Counted from the first letter of the stretch, positions 53,732-63,647 are shown. The stretch: 64,000 nt of DNA from Caballeronia catudaia (GCF_001544755.2 NZ_FCOF02000013.1:1-64000); one strand, 5' to 3'. Numbers and translations are program-made. Notes: a model not told the origin generated them from the sequence alone.

Positions 53732-55969
53732 CTATTCCTTGTCGCTCCTGTACGCGGCGTAGGCGTAGCCGCCGTACTGGCGCGCCTGGGCGTAATTGCC
53801 GTAGTGCACCTTGAAGCCGTTGAGCAGCACGCCGGTGACGCTTGCACCCGACTGTTCGAGCCGCTTGACCGACTCCGAGATTTCGCCGGAGCGCGTATCC
53901 CCGTAACGCGCCACGAGGAAGATGGAACCTGCAACAGGCGCCATGATCGACGTGTCCGACACTGCCAGGATCGCCGGGGCATCGAGCAGCACGATGTCGT
54001 ACTCCTCCGACGCACGGCTCACCGCATCCGCGAACACATTCGACAGCAGCAGCTCGGCCGGGTCCGGCGGATAAAAGCCGCACTGCACGAAGTCGAGGTT
54101 GTTCAGCACCGAGCGATGCACGGTTTCATCCAGCGAGCTCGTGCCGCTCACGATATCCACGAGACCCTTGCCGCGCGGCAGCCCGAAATACTGGTTCAGG
54201 TGGCCGCGGCGCAGGTCGCAGTCGACCAGCAGCACGCGCTTGCCGCCAGCCGCCAGCAGCGTCGCCAGATTGGCCGACACGAACGACTTGCCGATACCCG
54301 GCAGCGGACCTGCCAGCATCACGACGTTGTTCGGCGCGTCTATCAGCGCGTGCTGCAGCGACGCACGCATCATGCGCAGGCCTTCCACAGCCGGGTCCGT
54401 CGGGTAACGCGAGGCCAGCGCGAGCTGCTCGGGCCGCTTGTCGGCGATGCGCTTCGCAAGCTCCTTCTGCCTTTCGCTGTCCGGAATCGTCGCGAACACG
54501 GAGAGACCCGTCTTCGATTCCAGTTCCTTCGGATCGAGCACGCCCTTGAACAGGAAGTCGCGAGCGAACGCCATCACGATGCCGAGGAACAGCCCGATAC
54601 CTGCTGCGATCACCAGCACGAGCGCCTTCACCGGTTTGGCGGGATGCTCGGGCACTTCAGCGCGGTCGAGCAGTTCCACGGTCGGCGTGCGGCCGGCCTT
54701 GATCAGACGCATCGTTTCGATATTGTTGCGCAGGGCCGAATAGACATCCGTGCTCATGCGCACATCACGCTGCAGACGAAGCGCGCCCTGCTCGGCCTGC
54801 GGCATCGCCTTGACGCGCGCCGAAAGTCCGCCGATGTACTTCTCGGTCGCCGCGATCTGCTGGTCGATCACCACGACGCTCGGATGCTGCGCCGAGAAAT
54901 GGCTCGCCAGGTCCGAACGGCGGCGCTTCAGGTCGAGCAACTGGGCGTCCGCCTGGGAGGCCTGCTGCATGACGATGCGGCCTTCCTCGTCGGCGTTGAA
55001 GAGCGTGCGGCTGTTGCGGTACGCGTTGTAGTTGTCCTCGGCCTGCTCCATCTGGCGCTTGGCGTCGGGCAGTTGCTGCTCGAGATACTCGAGCGACTTC
55101 TCGGCGTTGATCCCGCGGCGATCGGCGTTCTGCTTGACGTACATGCGCGCCAGTTCGTTGACCGTCGCCGCCACGAGCACCGGGTCCTTGCCTTCGAGCG
55201 ACGTGCTGATCACGCCCGACTTGTTGCCCTGCTCGGCGATCGTCAGCGAATTCTGCAGACGTTGCATCGCGGACACGCGCGATCTGCGCACCAGGTCGAA
55301 CTCGACGCCCTTTTCGCCGTGGATGAAGCTCACGAGCAGCGAGATCGGGCCGGCTTCGGTGTCGAAGCGCTGCACAGTGCCGATCTGGCCACCGACGCCC
55401 GTCTCGATGCCCGGGCCGCGCACCTGATACTGGCCGTTGCCGAGATAGCGAAGCGTGTAATCCTCGCCTTCGAACGGCCTCGGCACGTCGAACGCCGAAA
55501 CGTCGATCGATTCGGAACCCCACGCGTAGCCGCCACGGCCGAAGAGACCCGGCGTCGAGGTGCCGTCGCTCATGCGCGCGATTATGCCGCCGACGATGGG
55601 GAAGCGGTGCGGCGCCGCCTGAATATAGAGCTTGAGTGCATCGACGACCGGGCCGAGCACGAACTTCGAGCCGAGGATCTGAATCTCGCCTTCGGCCGTT
55701 GCTCTCTGATCGAACATCGTCGCGGCGGCTCTCACCATGTCGCGCGTGTCGCCGGGCGCTGCACCCGTCGACTCGTCGACCTTGACGAGCATGCCGGCCT
55801 GATAGATCGGCGCGGAAAAGAACGCATACACCACCCCGATGCTGAAGACGACCGTCACGGTCGCCGCGATCATCTTCCAGTGACGGCCCAGCGTTTCGAG
55901 AATCGACCTGAGCTCGATCTCGTTGTCTGTCTCGGCCGTTACGGCTGACGCCTGATTTTTAACTTTCAT
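53732..55969 (-). CDS. Wzc-type polysaccharide co-polymerase and tyrosine autokinase
   Basis: A 745-residue inner-membrane protein. The first membrane helix (about 32-52) and the second (about 445-465) flank a Wzz domain with a coiled-coil-like periplasmic region (about 290-400). The C-terminal BY-kinase has Walker [11 protein letters not shown], Walker A' [11 protein letters not shown] and Walker B IVLLDAP. It ends in a six-Tyr cluster ([20 protein letters not shown]) that is the autophosphorylation site in Wzc. It controls chain length and export. No wza or wzb gene is nearby. It is the first gene of the nine-gene minus-strand operon. Confidence 0.92.
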   Translation of the reverse strand: MKVKNQASAVTAETDNEIELRSILETLGRHWKMIAATVTVVFSIGVVYAFFSAPIYQAGMLVKVDESTGAAPGDTRDMVRAAATMFDQRATAEGEIQILGSKFVLGPVVDALKLYIQAAPHRFPIVGGIIARMSDGTSTPGLFGRGGYAWGSESIDVSAFDVPRPFEGEDYTLRYLGNGQYQVRGPGIETGVGGQIGTVQRFDTEAGPISLLVSFIHGEKGVEFDLVRRSRVSAMQRLQNSLTIAEQGNKSGVISTSLEGKDPVLVAATVNELARMYVKQNADRRGINAEKSLEYLEQQLPDAKRQMEQAEDNYNAYRNSRTLFNADEEGRIVMQQASQADAQLLDLKRRRSDLASHFSAQHPSVVVIDQQIAATEKYIGGLSARVKAMPQAEQGALRLQRDVRMSTDVYSALRNNIETMRLIKAGRTPTVELLDRAEVPEHPAKPVKALVLVIAAGIGLFLGIVMAFARDFLFKGVLDPKELESKTGLSVFATIPDSERQKELAKRIADKRPEQLALASRYPTDPAVEGLRMMRASLQHALIDAPNNVVMLAGPLPGIGKSFVSANLATLLAAGGKRVLLVDCDLRRGHLNQYFGLPRGKGLVDIVSGTSSLDETVHRSVLNNLDFVQCGFYPPDPAELLLSNVFADAVSRASEEYDIVLLDAPAILAVSDTSIMAPVAGSIFLVARYGDTRSGEISESVKRLEQSGASVTGVLLNGFKVHYGNYAQARQYGGYAYAAYRSDKE

Positions 55970-56752
55970 GGAACGTCTCGTTACAGGCTCTTATGGGACC
56001 GGCGCGCGCTGCGCACCGATTGCGGATCGAAACACCTGCGGCGCGCCCTGGACGGAGCGCGAAATACAATTGCCTTTTGATGAATTTCGGACTGCATTCG
56101 GGGCCGTTAAAATCCCGCCCCGTCATTGCAGTCGTATTGAAACACACGACTCAAAAAAAGAGAAATTCCCGCGGACGATTTTTGTTGTTTAACGAACCTT
56201 TCAGAGCAGACAAGTGTTCGGTTGCTCACTTTTAACGGCTTAATGACTATGCGGCCCATTTGAGCAAATCGAAAATATCACAGCGCCCCTTGGTGTATGC
56301 GCGGCAGCGCACATATAATCGCTGTTAATCGGGCTGCTAATTCTATGAGGAAATGCGGTTCAGCCGCGGGCCCGGTTACGGACATTTCTTCGCCTCGCAG
56401 CACGGGCCGCCGCGCCTGCACTGGCGGGGCAGACGCCGATTCGGCCCTGGCGCCTGCCAGGATAGCGGAGGGTCCTTACGGAAAATGCGCGCGAAGGTGT
56501 GCTTGCGCACTGACAGCGCGCGGTTTATCAAATTCGAATCACAAAAACATTAAAATAAAACCACCGTAATTCCGCGCCATTAAAACCCCGTTTGTATGAA
56601 TAATCGGGGGAAATCCCAATGTAATCGCGGTTGGTCCGGTTTCACACATTAAAGCGCCATAAATCCGTGGACAATGACAGGGGTAGTACCTAACATACGT
56701 TTTCGGGTTTAGATATTCGAAAAGAGATGCGCCCTCTTCGTGAGTGAGAAAA
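55970..56752. other. 783-base divergent regulatory region, wzc and initiating transferase
   Basis: The stretch separates the minus-strand wzc operon from the plus-strand WecA-type gene. It is relatively A/T-rich and holds no supportable coding frame. A perfect -10 TATAAT at 56314-56319 with a weak -35 TTGGTG (56290-56295) is one possible plus-strand promoter. I see no JUMPstart/ops element (GGCGGTAG). Confidence 0.45.
56290..56319 (+). promoter_or_regulatory. Candidate sigma-70 promoter upstream of the WecA-type gene
   Basis: TTGGTG (56290-56295) and TATAAT (56314-56319) are separated by 18 bases. The -10 is perfect; the -35 matches at three positions. The gene start is 434 bases downstream, so an untranslated leader would be long. 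Confidence 0.35.
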
Positions 56753-57877
56753 ATGTTAAACCTTGCGCTTGGCTTCATATGCTCTTTCTGCATCACGCTA
56801 CTTATAGTTCGATTCGCGGGGCGCTACGGGGCGCTCTCCCTGGATCATGATTTGAAAGGCGTTCAGAAGAATCATACTCATCCCGTTCCGCGGATCGGCG
56901 GGGTTTCATTGATGGCCGCGGCCATCGTGACCTTCTCCGTGTGCGCCTTCGTCGGCGGCAATCCGCGCGAGGAGTCCATGCTGCTGCTGCTGTGCGCCGC
57001 GCCGGCGTTCCTGAGCGGCGTGATCGAGGACGTGACCAAGCACGTGAGCGTCCGCGCGCGGCTGCTGAGCGCGATGCTCGCCGCGCTCCTGGGCGCATTT
57101 CTGCTGCACGGCGTGATCGGCCGCGTGGACCTGCCGCTCGTCGACCCGATTCTCTCTTTCGCACCCATCGCCATCGGACTGACGGTGCTCGCCGTGGCTG
57201 GACTCACCAACGCGGTCAATATCATCGACGGTTTCAACGGGCTCGCCGCCGTCGTGTCCATTCTGATTCTGGGTTCGATCGGTTATGTCGCGCACGAGGT
57301 GGGCGATCTGCTCGTGATGAGCGCCGCGCTCACGATGATCGGTGCAATCGGCGGATTCGCGATCTGGAACTATCCGGCTGCGTCGATTTTCCTCGGCGAC
57401 GGCGGTGCGTACTTCATCGGCTTCATGATCGCGGAGCTGCTCGTGCTGCTCGTCGCGCGGCATCCGAACATCTCGGCGTGGTACGCGATGGTCGTCGCGA
57501 TCTATCCGCTGTTCGAAACGCTGTTCTCGATCTACCGCCGCAGGATCGTGCGCGGCCGTCCGGTGGGCGCGCCCGACGGCATCCACCTGCATACGCTGAT
57601 CTTCAAGCGCGTGGTGCGCAAAGGCACGGACCCGCGTCAGCGTCAGCGCAGAAACGCGCGCACGTCGCCGTATCTGTGGGTGCTGAGCATGATCGGCATC
57701 GTGCCCGCCTCGCTGTTCTGGCATAACCCGGTGGTGCTCGCGGTGACGGCCGTGGTGTTCGTCGTCGCGTATGTGTGGCTCTATGTCGCGATAGTCCGGT
57801 TCAGGACGCCGCGCTGGCTCGTCAGCAGCCAGGGCATCGTGACCGCCGCCGTGCCCGAGCAGACGCATCACAAGTGA
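56753..57877 (+). CDS. WecA/MraY-family undecaprenyl-phosphate sugar-1-phosphate transferase
   Basis: A 374-residue polytopic membrane enzyme that starts repeat-unit synthesis by moving a sugar-1-phosphate to undecaprenyl phosphate. Signature parts are the N-terminal ALSLDHDLKGVQKNHTHPVP with PRIGG, NAVNIIDGFNGLAAV (Mg/substrate Asp), AASIFLGDGGAYFIGF and PDGIHLHTLIFKR, the WecA-type His motif. The ATG at 56753 (MLNLALG) is chosen over a GTG three codons upstream. The pairing with a divergent wzc operon is typical of exopolysaccharide loci. Confidence 0.9.
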   Translation: MLNLALGFICSFCITLLIVRFAGRYGALSLDHDLKGVQKNHTHPVPRIGGVSLMAAAIVTFSVCAFVGGNPREESMLLLLCAAPAFLSGVIEDVTKHVSVRARLLSAMLAALLGAFLLHGVIGRVDLPLVDPILSFAPIAIGLTVLAVAGLTNAVNIIDGFNGLAAVVSILILGSIGYVAHEVGDLLVMSAALTMIGAIGGFAIWNYPAASIFLGDGGAYFIGFMIAELLVLLVARHPNISAWYAMVVAIYPLFETLFSIYRRRIVRGRPVGAPDGIHLHTLIFKRVVRKGTDPRQRQRRNARTSPYLWVLSMIGIVPASLFWHNPVVLAVTAVVFVVAYVWLYVAIVRFRTPRWLVSSQGIVTAAVPEQTHHK

Positions 57878-57917
57878 TCCGAAGGTTCGTTAAGCGCCGG
57901 AAGTAGTGGATGACTGA

Positions 57918-57950
57918 AAGGCCCTGGTTCCAAAGACCAGGGCCTTCTTG
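57918..57950 (+). terminator. Terminator after the WecA-type gene
   Basis: AAGGCCCTGGT (57918-57928) pairs with ACCAGGGCCTT (57936-57946), 7-base loop, followed by CTTGCTTTT. Eleven consecutive base pairs. Confidence 0.85.
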
Positions 57951-58143
57951 CTTTTGGATGGACGATTGGAGTTGTCCGTCGAATCCCGCGCCAGGGGATG
58001 AGCGTTGCTTCACGCCATGCGTGAACGTTGCGCGCCTGTCGCCCATGACAAAGCGGTGCGAGATCACGCGAGCCGGTGCACGCGAGCAGTGCGGCAGATT
58101 ACCGATACCCGGGCGGCAAACGCGCTGAACCGGCGCCAAAGCA

Positions 58144-58175
58144 AAAGGCCCTGGTCCGTAAAGACCAAGGCCTTT
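58144..58175 (-). terminator. Terminator after the AsnB-type gene
   Basis: AAAGGCC and TGGTC (58144-58156) pair with GACCA and GGCCTTT (58163-58175), with one internal mismatch. In the minus-strand sense it is followed by a T-run. Its stem sequence closely resembles the terminator at 57918. Confidence 0.8.
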
Positions 58176-58211
58176 CCAACTACGAAAGGGCGGCGCACGC
58201 GCCGCCGTGTA

Positions 58212-60233
58212 TCAGCTCGCCACGCCAGCCAGATCCGCCGCGGGCGACGTAAAGAGCGGAATCGACGATGCCTGCTGATGCTCGAGCCACAACTGGAACA
58301 TCAGCACGTTCCACAGCTGACGATGCCAGTTCTGATCGCCCGACAGATGCTGCTGCCATTTCGCGCGCACGATGGCCGGATCGAAGAAGCCCTCGCGACG
58401 CAGCCGCGATGCGTCGAGCAGCGCCTCCGCCCAGTCGCGCAGCTCGCCGCGCAGCCAGTGCGTGATCGGCACGCCGAAACCCTGCTTGGGCCGCTCGATC
58501 ATCGCGCGCGGCACGTGACGGTAGAGCACCTGACGCAGCGCCCACTTGGTCTGCCCGTCGCGCACCTTCATCGATTGCGGCAGCCGCCACGCGAACTCCA
58601 CGACGCGGTGATCGAGGAACGGCACGCGCGTTTCGAGCGACACGCCCATCGCGGCGCGATCGACTTTCGTGAGGATGTCGTCGGGCAGGTAGGTGATCAT
58701 GTCGAGCGCCATCATGCGCTGCACGTCGTCGAGGCCGGTGAAGGCCGGTGCATTGCCGGTCATCAGCGTGGGCGGCTGGCGTCCGCCGATCACGAGCGCG
58801 TCCGGATCGTTCCATTGCGACATGAGATGCAGATACACCTCGTCCTGCGTCCGGCACGACAACAGCTGCGCGCCCTTGTGCAGCTTGTCGCCGACTTTCA
58901 CGCCGCGTAGCGACGACGGCAGCATCGGCCCCATGAGCCCCGCCATGCTGTTCCAGCGCTTGGGCGAAATCCCGGCGATGCCCGACGCCGCCAGCTTGCG
59001 CAACGGCGCCGGCAGCATCGTGACCTTGTCCCACATGCCGGGCGCGGTCCGATAGCGCTGATAGCCGCAGAAGAGCTCGTCGCCGGCATCGCCGGACAGC
59101 GAGACCGTGACGTGCTGCCGCGCGAGCTGCGACACGAGGAACGTCGGAATCTGCGACGAATCCGCGAAGGGCTCGTCGTAGAGTTCGGGCAGGCGCGGGA
59201 TCACGTCGAGTGCCTGGCGCGCCGTGACATACATCTCCGTATGTTCGGTGCCGAGATGCGCGGAGACGGCCTTCGCCAGCTTCGCTTCGTCGAAGTCGCT
59301 TTCGTTGAAGCCGATCGTGAACGTCTTGACCGGACGCGACGACTGCTTTTGCATCAACGCGACGATCGTCGACGAATCCACGCCGCCCGACAGGAACGCG
59401 CCGAGCGGCACGTCCGAGATCATCTGCTGGCGAATCGCATCGCTGAGCAGATGCTCCAGTTCGTCGACCGCGTCTTCGGCGCTGCCCGCAAAGCCGCGCG
59501 CGGCGCCGTTGACGGCCGCCTCGACGCCGGACCAGTAGGCCCAGATGCGCGGCTCGCGCCGCTCCATCGACACGCAAAGCAGCTTGCCCGGTTCGAGCTT
59601 GAAGATGCCGTCGAAGATCGAATACGGCGCGGGTACGCAGCCGTGACGAATCTGCAGCGTCAACGCGCCGCGATCGACGTTGTTCTCGAACGCGGGATGT
59701 TCACGCAGCGCCTTGAGCTCGGAGCCGAAGAGGAACGCGGCTTCGTCGCCGTGCCCCTGCCAGCCGTAGTAGAGCGGCTTTTCGCCGAGCCGGTCGCGGC
59801 CGAGCGTGAGCTGGCGTTCCTGCTTGTCCCACACGGCGAACGCGAACATGCCGACCGCGCGCTCGACGGTCGCCTGAATGCCCCACGCGTCGAAACCCGC
59901 CATCAGCGTTTCGGTGTCGGAACTGCCGCGCCAGGCGGGCGCGCGCTGCGCGTCTTCGAGCGCCTCGCGCATATCGAGGTGGTTATAGATTTCGCCATTG
60001 AAGACGATCACGTAACGCCCGCTGACCGAGGACATCGGCTGATGCCCGGCCGCCGAGAGATCCAGAATGGCCAGCCGCCGATGCCCGAGCGCGATGCCGC
60101 GCAGGTCATCGGTCCAGTCGCCCGCGTCGTCGGGCCCGCGATAGTCGATGGCCAGCGCCATCTTCCGGACCGTTGTCTTCGAGTCGCCCGGCCCGATGCC
60201 GCGCCCACCCAGAAAGCCGACGATACCGCACAT
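58212..60233 (-). CDS. asnB: Asparagine synthetase B-type amidotransferase
   Basis: A 673-residue glutamine-dependent amidotransferase. The class II glutaminase nucleophile is Cys2 (MCGIVGFLGG), with RLAILDLSAAGHQPM and VIVFNGEIYNH; the synthetase half has the ATP loop FLSGGVDSSTIVALM and SLSGDAGDELFCGY. In an exopolysaccharide locus such proteins are often not for free asparagine: relatives (for example WbpS of Pseudomonas O-antigen loci) amidate the carboxyl of a uronic acid. That role would fit the dehydrogenase and epimerase encoded nearby (inference). Confidence 0.9.
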   Translation of the reverse strand: MCGIVGFLGGRGIGPGDSKTTVRKMALAIDYRGPDDAGDWTDDLRGIALGHRRLAILDLSAAGHQPMSSVSGRYVIVFNGEIYNHLDMREALEDAQRAPAWRGSSDTETLMAGFDAWGIQATVERAVGMFAFAVWDKQERQLTLGRDRLGEKPLYYGWQGHGDEAAFLFGSELKALREHPAFENNVDRGALTLQIRHGCVPAPYSIFDGIFKLEPGKLLCVSMERREPRIWAYWSGVEAAVNGAARGFAGSAEDAVDELEHLLSDAIRQQMISDVPLGAFLSGGVDSSTIVALMQKQSSRPVKTFTIGFNESDFDEAKLAKAVSAHLGTEHTEMYVTARQALDVIPRLPELYDEPFADSSQIPTFLVSQLARQHVTVSLSGDAGDELFCGYQRYRTAPGMWDKVTMLPAPLRKLAASGIAGISPKRWNSMAGLMGPMLPSSLRGVKVGDKLHKGAQLLSCRTQDEVYLHLMSQWNDPDALVIGGRQPPTLMTGNAPAFTGLDDVQRMMALDMITYLPDDILTKVDRAAMGVSLETRVPFLDHRVVEFAWRLPQSMKVRDGQTKWALRQVLYRHVPRAMIERPKQGFGVPITHWLRGELRDWAEALLDASRLRREGFFDPAIVRAKWQQHLSGDQNWHRQLWNVLMFQLWLEHQQASSIPLFTSPAADLAGVAS

Positions 60234-60279
60234 GTTCGTTCTCCTTCGAATCCGGCCAGAGGCCGTGGTGATGCGATGC

Positions 60280-61413
60280 TCACTTTTCCTGGACGAGCCG
60301 CAGGTAGATATCTTCGAAACGCTCGCGCGCGCGCATCATCGTGAACTCGGCGTGGATGCGCGCCTTGGCCATCTGGCCGAGACGCACACGCTCGTCGGGT
60401 TTCATCTCGATGACGCGGGATAGTCCCGCTGCGAGCGCGTCGGCGTTTTCCTTCGCGACGACGACGCCCGTGTTCGCGACGAGCATCGCCGCGTCGCCGA
60501 CATCGGTGACGACGCATGGCACGGCCATCGCCATCGCTTCGCCGACGACGTTTGGGAATCCTTCAGTACGCGACGACAGACAGAACACATCCATCGCCGA
60601 CAGGCACGCCGGCACGTCGCGCCGCTCGCCGAGCAGCACGAAGCGCGATGCGAAGCCCGTATTCGCGATCCAGCCCGCGAGCTCGCGATTGTTCGCGTCG
60701 AGATCGCGGCCGACCATCATGAAGCGCACGTCCGGGTGGCGCGCGGCGAGCGCGCCCGCGGCGCGCACGAAGCTCTGATGATCCTTCACCGGATGAAAGC
60801 GCCCCAGAACGCCGACGACGATGGTCCTGTCGTCGAAGCCGCATTGCTCGCGGATCGCGCGGCGCTGCTCGGGCGTGGCGGACAGGCGCGCGACATCGAA
60901 GCCGTTCGGCACCACCATCATGCGGCTCGCGTCGTAACCCACGGACACGTGCGCGCGGCGCGATGCTTCGGCGGCGCATACGATCGTCTGCGGCACGTAG
61001 TACGAGAGCCATGCGCAGATTTTGCGCAGCAGCACGGTGACGCGCGAGCCGCCCGATTTCACGTCGGTGGTCCGCACGCCCCAGACGATGCGCTTGTGCG
61101 CCGCGAGCCGTCCCGCGAGGCCGCCGAGAAAATCGGCGTGATACATCCAGGTCTGGATGATGTCGGGTCGCACCTCGCGGATCAGCTTCACCAGATCCCA
61201 CAGCGCGCGCGGAAAGCCGAGCGGGGATTTCATGCCGAGGCTGCGCACGTCGATGCCGCGCGCGGCGAGTTCTTCGCCGATCTTGCCGGTCGTCGTCAGC
61301 GAACAGACGACGTGACGAAAGCGCGGATCGTCGATGTGCGACTCGATGAGGCGCTGAAGCATGCGTTCAGCGCCGTCCGCATTGAGCGCAACGATGACAT
61401 GGAGAAGCTTCAT
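60280..61413 (-). CDS. Glycosyltransferase family 4-type
   Basis: A 377-residue GT-B enzyme starting MKLLHVIVALNADGAERMLQ. It has QTWMYHADFLGGLAGRLA, VGVLGRFHPVKDHQSFV and SSRTEGFPNVVGEAMAMAVP (E-x7-E). It is encoded between the beta-propeller and AsnB-type genes on the same strand, 46 bases before the latter, so the three are probably co-transcribed as a second minus-strand unit of the locus. Confidence 0.88.
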   Translation of the reverse strand: MKLLHVIVALNADGAERMLQRLIESHIDDPRFRHVVCSLTTTGKIGEELAARGIDVRSLGMKSPLGFPRALWDLVKLIREVRPDIIQTWMYHADFLGGLAGRLAAHKRIVWGVRTTDVKSGGSRVTVLLRKICAWLSYYVPQTIVCAAEASRRAHVSVGYDASRMMVVPNGFDVARLSATPEQRRAIREQCGFDDRTIVVGVLGRFHPVKDHQSFVRAAGALAARHPDVRFMMVGRDLDANNRELAGWIANTGFASRFVLLGERRDVPACLSAMDVFCLSSRTEGFPNVVGEAMAMAVPCVVTDVGDAAMLVANTGVVVAKENADALAAGLSRVIEMKPDERVRLGQMAKARIHAEFTMMRARERFEDIYLRLVQEK

Positions 61414-61590
61414 GGTCCCGGCTGCCGTTTTTCTGCGATGGGCCCGTCGAGGCAGCCGACGCGTGCGCGGCTGGCGGAAAAGCTCCGCTGACGGGTGTGT
61501 TTTATGACGATGGGCTGCCTCGCCGGAGAACGTGCAACCCGCGCGCGCGGATGGCCGCCCGCGGCGCGTTCTCGTCGCTCCGGTGAATCA

Positions 61591-63042
61591 TCAATGTATG
61601 CCGGCGCGCGTGGCCTCTTCTGTTCGTCGGCCCACACGCTGATTGGCTTGCGGGCGCGCGTCCGGCGCCGGGCCGGCCTGGCGCGGCGCGCGCTTCGTGA
61701 GGCTGCGCCACGGATTCCATTTGCGAAGCTGCGTCTTGATATCGATGATCGTGAACGCGCCCGCCGAATTCCACGTATGAACGCCCTGCTGGCCGCGCGG
61801 CGGATTGCGCACCGACACCGTGCGCTCGGCATAAGTCGTGGTCGTGAGCTCGGTGATTTCGCGGAACGCGAGCGCCGCGCCGTATTCGCGCTCGCAGTTC
61901 TGCGCGGGACGGATCAGGCGGTTCTGCGCGTCCGTGAACAGGTTGCCGGCCATGCGCGCGAGACGGACATCGGAGACGACCGGGTTCATCGGATGCGCGG
62001 TCCATTCGCCGAACGGGCTGTCGGAATGGAAAATCGACAGCTCGTCCCAGTTCGGTCCGCCGTCTTCCGCGATGCTCGTGAACATCCACCAGGTCTTGCC
62101 ATCGAAATGCAGCGTGGTGTCCGCCGCGACGATGTCGCGCATGATCACCTTGTGCAGCACCCATTCGGACGGGAACGACGCCGCGCGGTACATCTCGATC
62201 GTCCGGTTGCCGCACGTTTCCGGAATCATGAAGATCTCGCCCTCATGCTCGAACAGAAACGGATACGACAGGTGATAGTTGCGCTCGAGCACGATGCGCG
62301 GCGTCTCCTGCCACGACTGCGTGGCCGGATCGAACGCGATATGGCTGATCGTGCCGCGGTTGGTGTCGTAGGGAAGGCTTTCGAAGAACAGGTGATATTC
62401 GCCGTTCTTGCCGCGCCACAGGAAAGGATCGGCGTGAAACTCCGTCGGCAGGCCGGGAAGCGTGATCCAGCCGCGGCTTTCGTTCATATCGGTGGCGCTG
62501 TCGGCGTGCGAATCGGCTGCCGTGTCGGCGTGCCGATAGGCGAGTACCCAGTGGCCGCGCTGTACGAGCACCTTGAGCGGCTGGTTCAGCACCTTCCTGC
62601 CCAGATGCCGGAGGGCGAACCAGGCCGACGTGAGCCCCGACAGAAAAGCGGGCCTCGCCTCGCTCTCGACGAGCGGGAACGCTTGCGGCGACCCGGCGGC
62701 ATCCAGACGCTTGCGCGCACGCTCGACGAGCACGTCGATGCGGTGATGACTCGTCTGCAGCGACTTCAGAAAGAAGAGCTTCTCCGGTATCGCGACGTGC
62801 GATTCCGCGAGCAGACGCATCTCGCCTGTCTCGGGCGACTTCCAGACGACCTGGATATGCGGCGTCCGGCATTGGAGCAACGCCTTCCACAGCGCTTCGA
62901 CGTTCTCGTGCCCGTCATACAGCACGATGAGCGAGGCGTGCGCGGGAGCGTCGGTACGAGCCGCGTCGAAGGAGTCGCCATAGAGACGCTTTTCGATGTT
63001 CGTCCACCACTGAAGCACGGAAGGAAACGAGGATTGCGCCAT
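61591..63042 (-). CDS. Protein with GIPC-transferase N-terminal-like five-bladed propeller
   Basis: A 483-residue protein. Residues about 205-430 carry repeats such as TEFHADPFLWRGKNGEYHLF, ISHIAFD and YHLSYPFLFEHEGEIFMIPE, typical of the five-bladed beta-propeller found at the N-terminus of plant glucosamine inositolphosphorylceramide transferases and in bacterial sugar-modifying fusions. Residues 1-200 resemble the N-terminal part of bacterial formyltransferase-associated proteins, without a clear catalytic motif. The C-terminal 30 residues are basic and disordered. Function is likely transfer or modification of a sugar in the polysaccharide repeat (inference). Confidence 0.6.
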   Translation of the reverse strand: MAQSSFPSVLQWWTNIEKRLYGDSFDAARTDAPAHASLIVLYDGHENVEALWKALLQCRTPHIQVVWKSPETGEMRLLAESHVAIPEKLFFLKSLQTSHHRIDVLVERARKRLDAAGSPQAFPLVESEARPAFLSGLTSAWFALRHLGRKVLNQPLKVLVQRGHWVLAYRHADTAADSHADSATDMNESRGWITLPGLPTEFHADPFLWRGKNGEYHLFFESLPYDTNRGTISHIAFDPATQSWQETPRIVLERNYHLSYPFLFEHEGEIFMIPETCGNRTIEMYRAASFPSEWVLHKVIMRDIVAADTTLHFDGKTWWMFTSIAEDGGPNWDELSIFHSDSPFGEWTAHPMNPVVSDVRLARMAGNLFTDAQNRLIRPAQNCEREYGAALAFREITELTTTTYAERTVSVRNPPRGQQGVHTWNSAGAFTIIDIKTQLRKWNPWRSLTKRAPRQAGPAPDARPQANQRVGRRTEEATRAGIH

Positions 63043-63455
63043 GTGTCTTCTCTCTCTCAGCAGCAGATATTCGAGTTCCGCTTCACTCGATGGGGCCGCG
63101 TTTGTTTTGATTCGATTTAATGGCGGCCCGTCGCGGCCGCCTGTACATAAACGCTTAACTGCCTATATGCGCTTTGATCAGCGCTCTCACAGTGGACGGT
63201 CAACCCATTTCGAGTGACTGACCGATGCGAAAAAAGACTAAAGTCTGGGGAACTTGCATGCGGTGCGCTATCGCACACAATCCAGCGAGCGTAAATGGGA
63301 TGAGGAAACTGGGATGAAGGAAACTGGAACGGCTGTTCCGCAATGCTGAACCGCGCGATGACCGGCAAGCCTGGAGCGGCTGAGCAACCGGTTTGCGGTA
63401 TGGAGAACTTCGCTTTGGACTTCAGTGAATAAGCCGGGTCGACGCACCGGGCGCG
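63043..63455. other. 413-base intergenic region, no gene recognised
   Basis: The region contains an imperfect tandem repeat, GATGAGGAAACTGG then GATGAAGGAAACTGG, at 63299-63327. No credible coding frame or terminator is seen. It should contain the promoter for the propeller/glycosyltransferase/asnB unit. Confidence 0.4.
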
Positions 63456-63647
63456 TCAAGGCCCTTCATCGCGATGCACGACGGCTTCGCGCTTGCGATA
63501 CCAGGCAGGCCGCTTATGACCCGATTCGCTCGTTTCTTCTGCCTTATTCCGCGAGGAAGGCGAAAAAATAATTTCGATTACTGCCAGCAAAGCCAGGCCA
63601 ATTATTGCGAAAAAAACAATTGCGCCTATAACACCGACCACAGTCAT
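63456..63647 (-). CDS. Small single-span membrane protein
   Basis: A 63-residue protein not assigned to a family. One hydrophobic helix (VVGVIGAIVFFAIIGLALLA, about residues 3-22) continues into VIEIIF, followed by a charged tail (SSRNKAEETSESGHKRPAWY, then RKREAVVHRDEGP). The start at 63647 is well supported by GGAGGA 7 bases ahead. The upstream in-frame codons to 63677 are dropped. Composition and ribosome site argue it is real. Its function is unknown. Confidence 0.6.
   Translation of the reverse strand: MTVVGVIGAIVFFAIIGLALLAVIEIIFSPSSRNKAEETSESGHKRPAWYRKREAVVHRDEGP

Larger units (their letters stand above)
57878..58211. other. 334-base convergent intergenic region with two related terminators
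   Basis: Only the two hairpins annotated separately are evident. The centre (57951-58140) has no gene that I can support. Confidence 0.5.

Noticed and set aside
53720..55948. A 742-codon open frame on the plus strand opposite wzc
   Set aside because: It lacks any family resemblance, is Arg/His-rich as expected for GC-rich antisense frames, and Wzc on the minus strand is unmistakable.
63299..63327. Two-copy tandem repeat GATGAGGAAACTGG
   Set aside because: Only two imperfect copies with no spacer regularity; not a CRISPR array or a clear operator.
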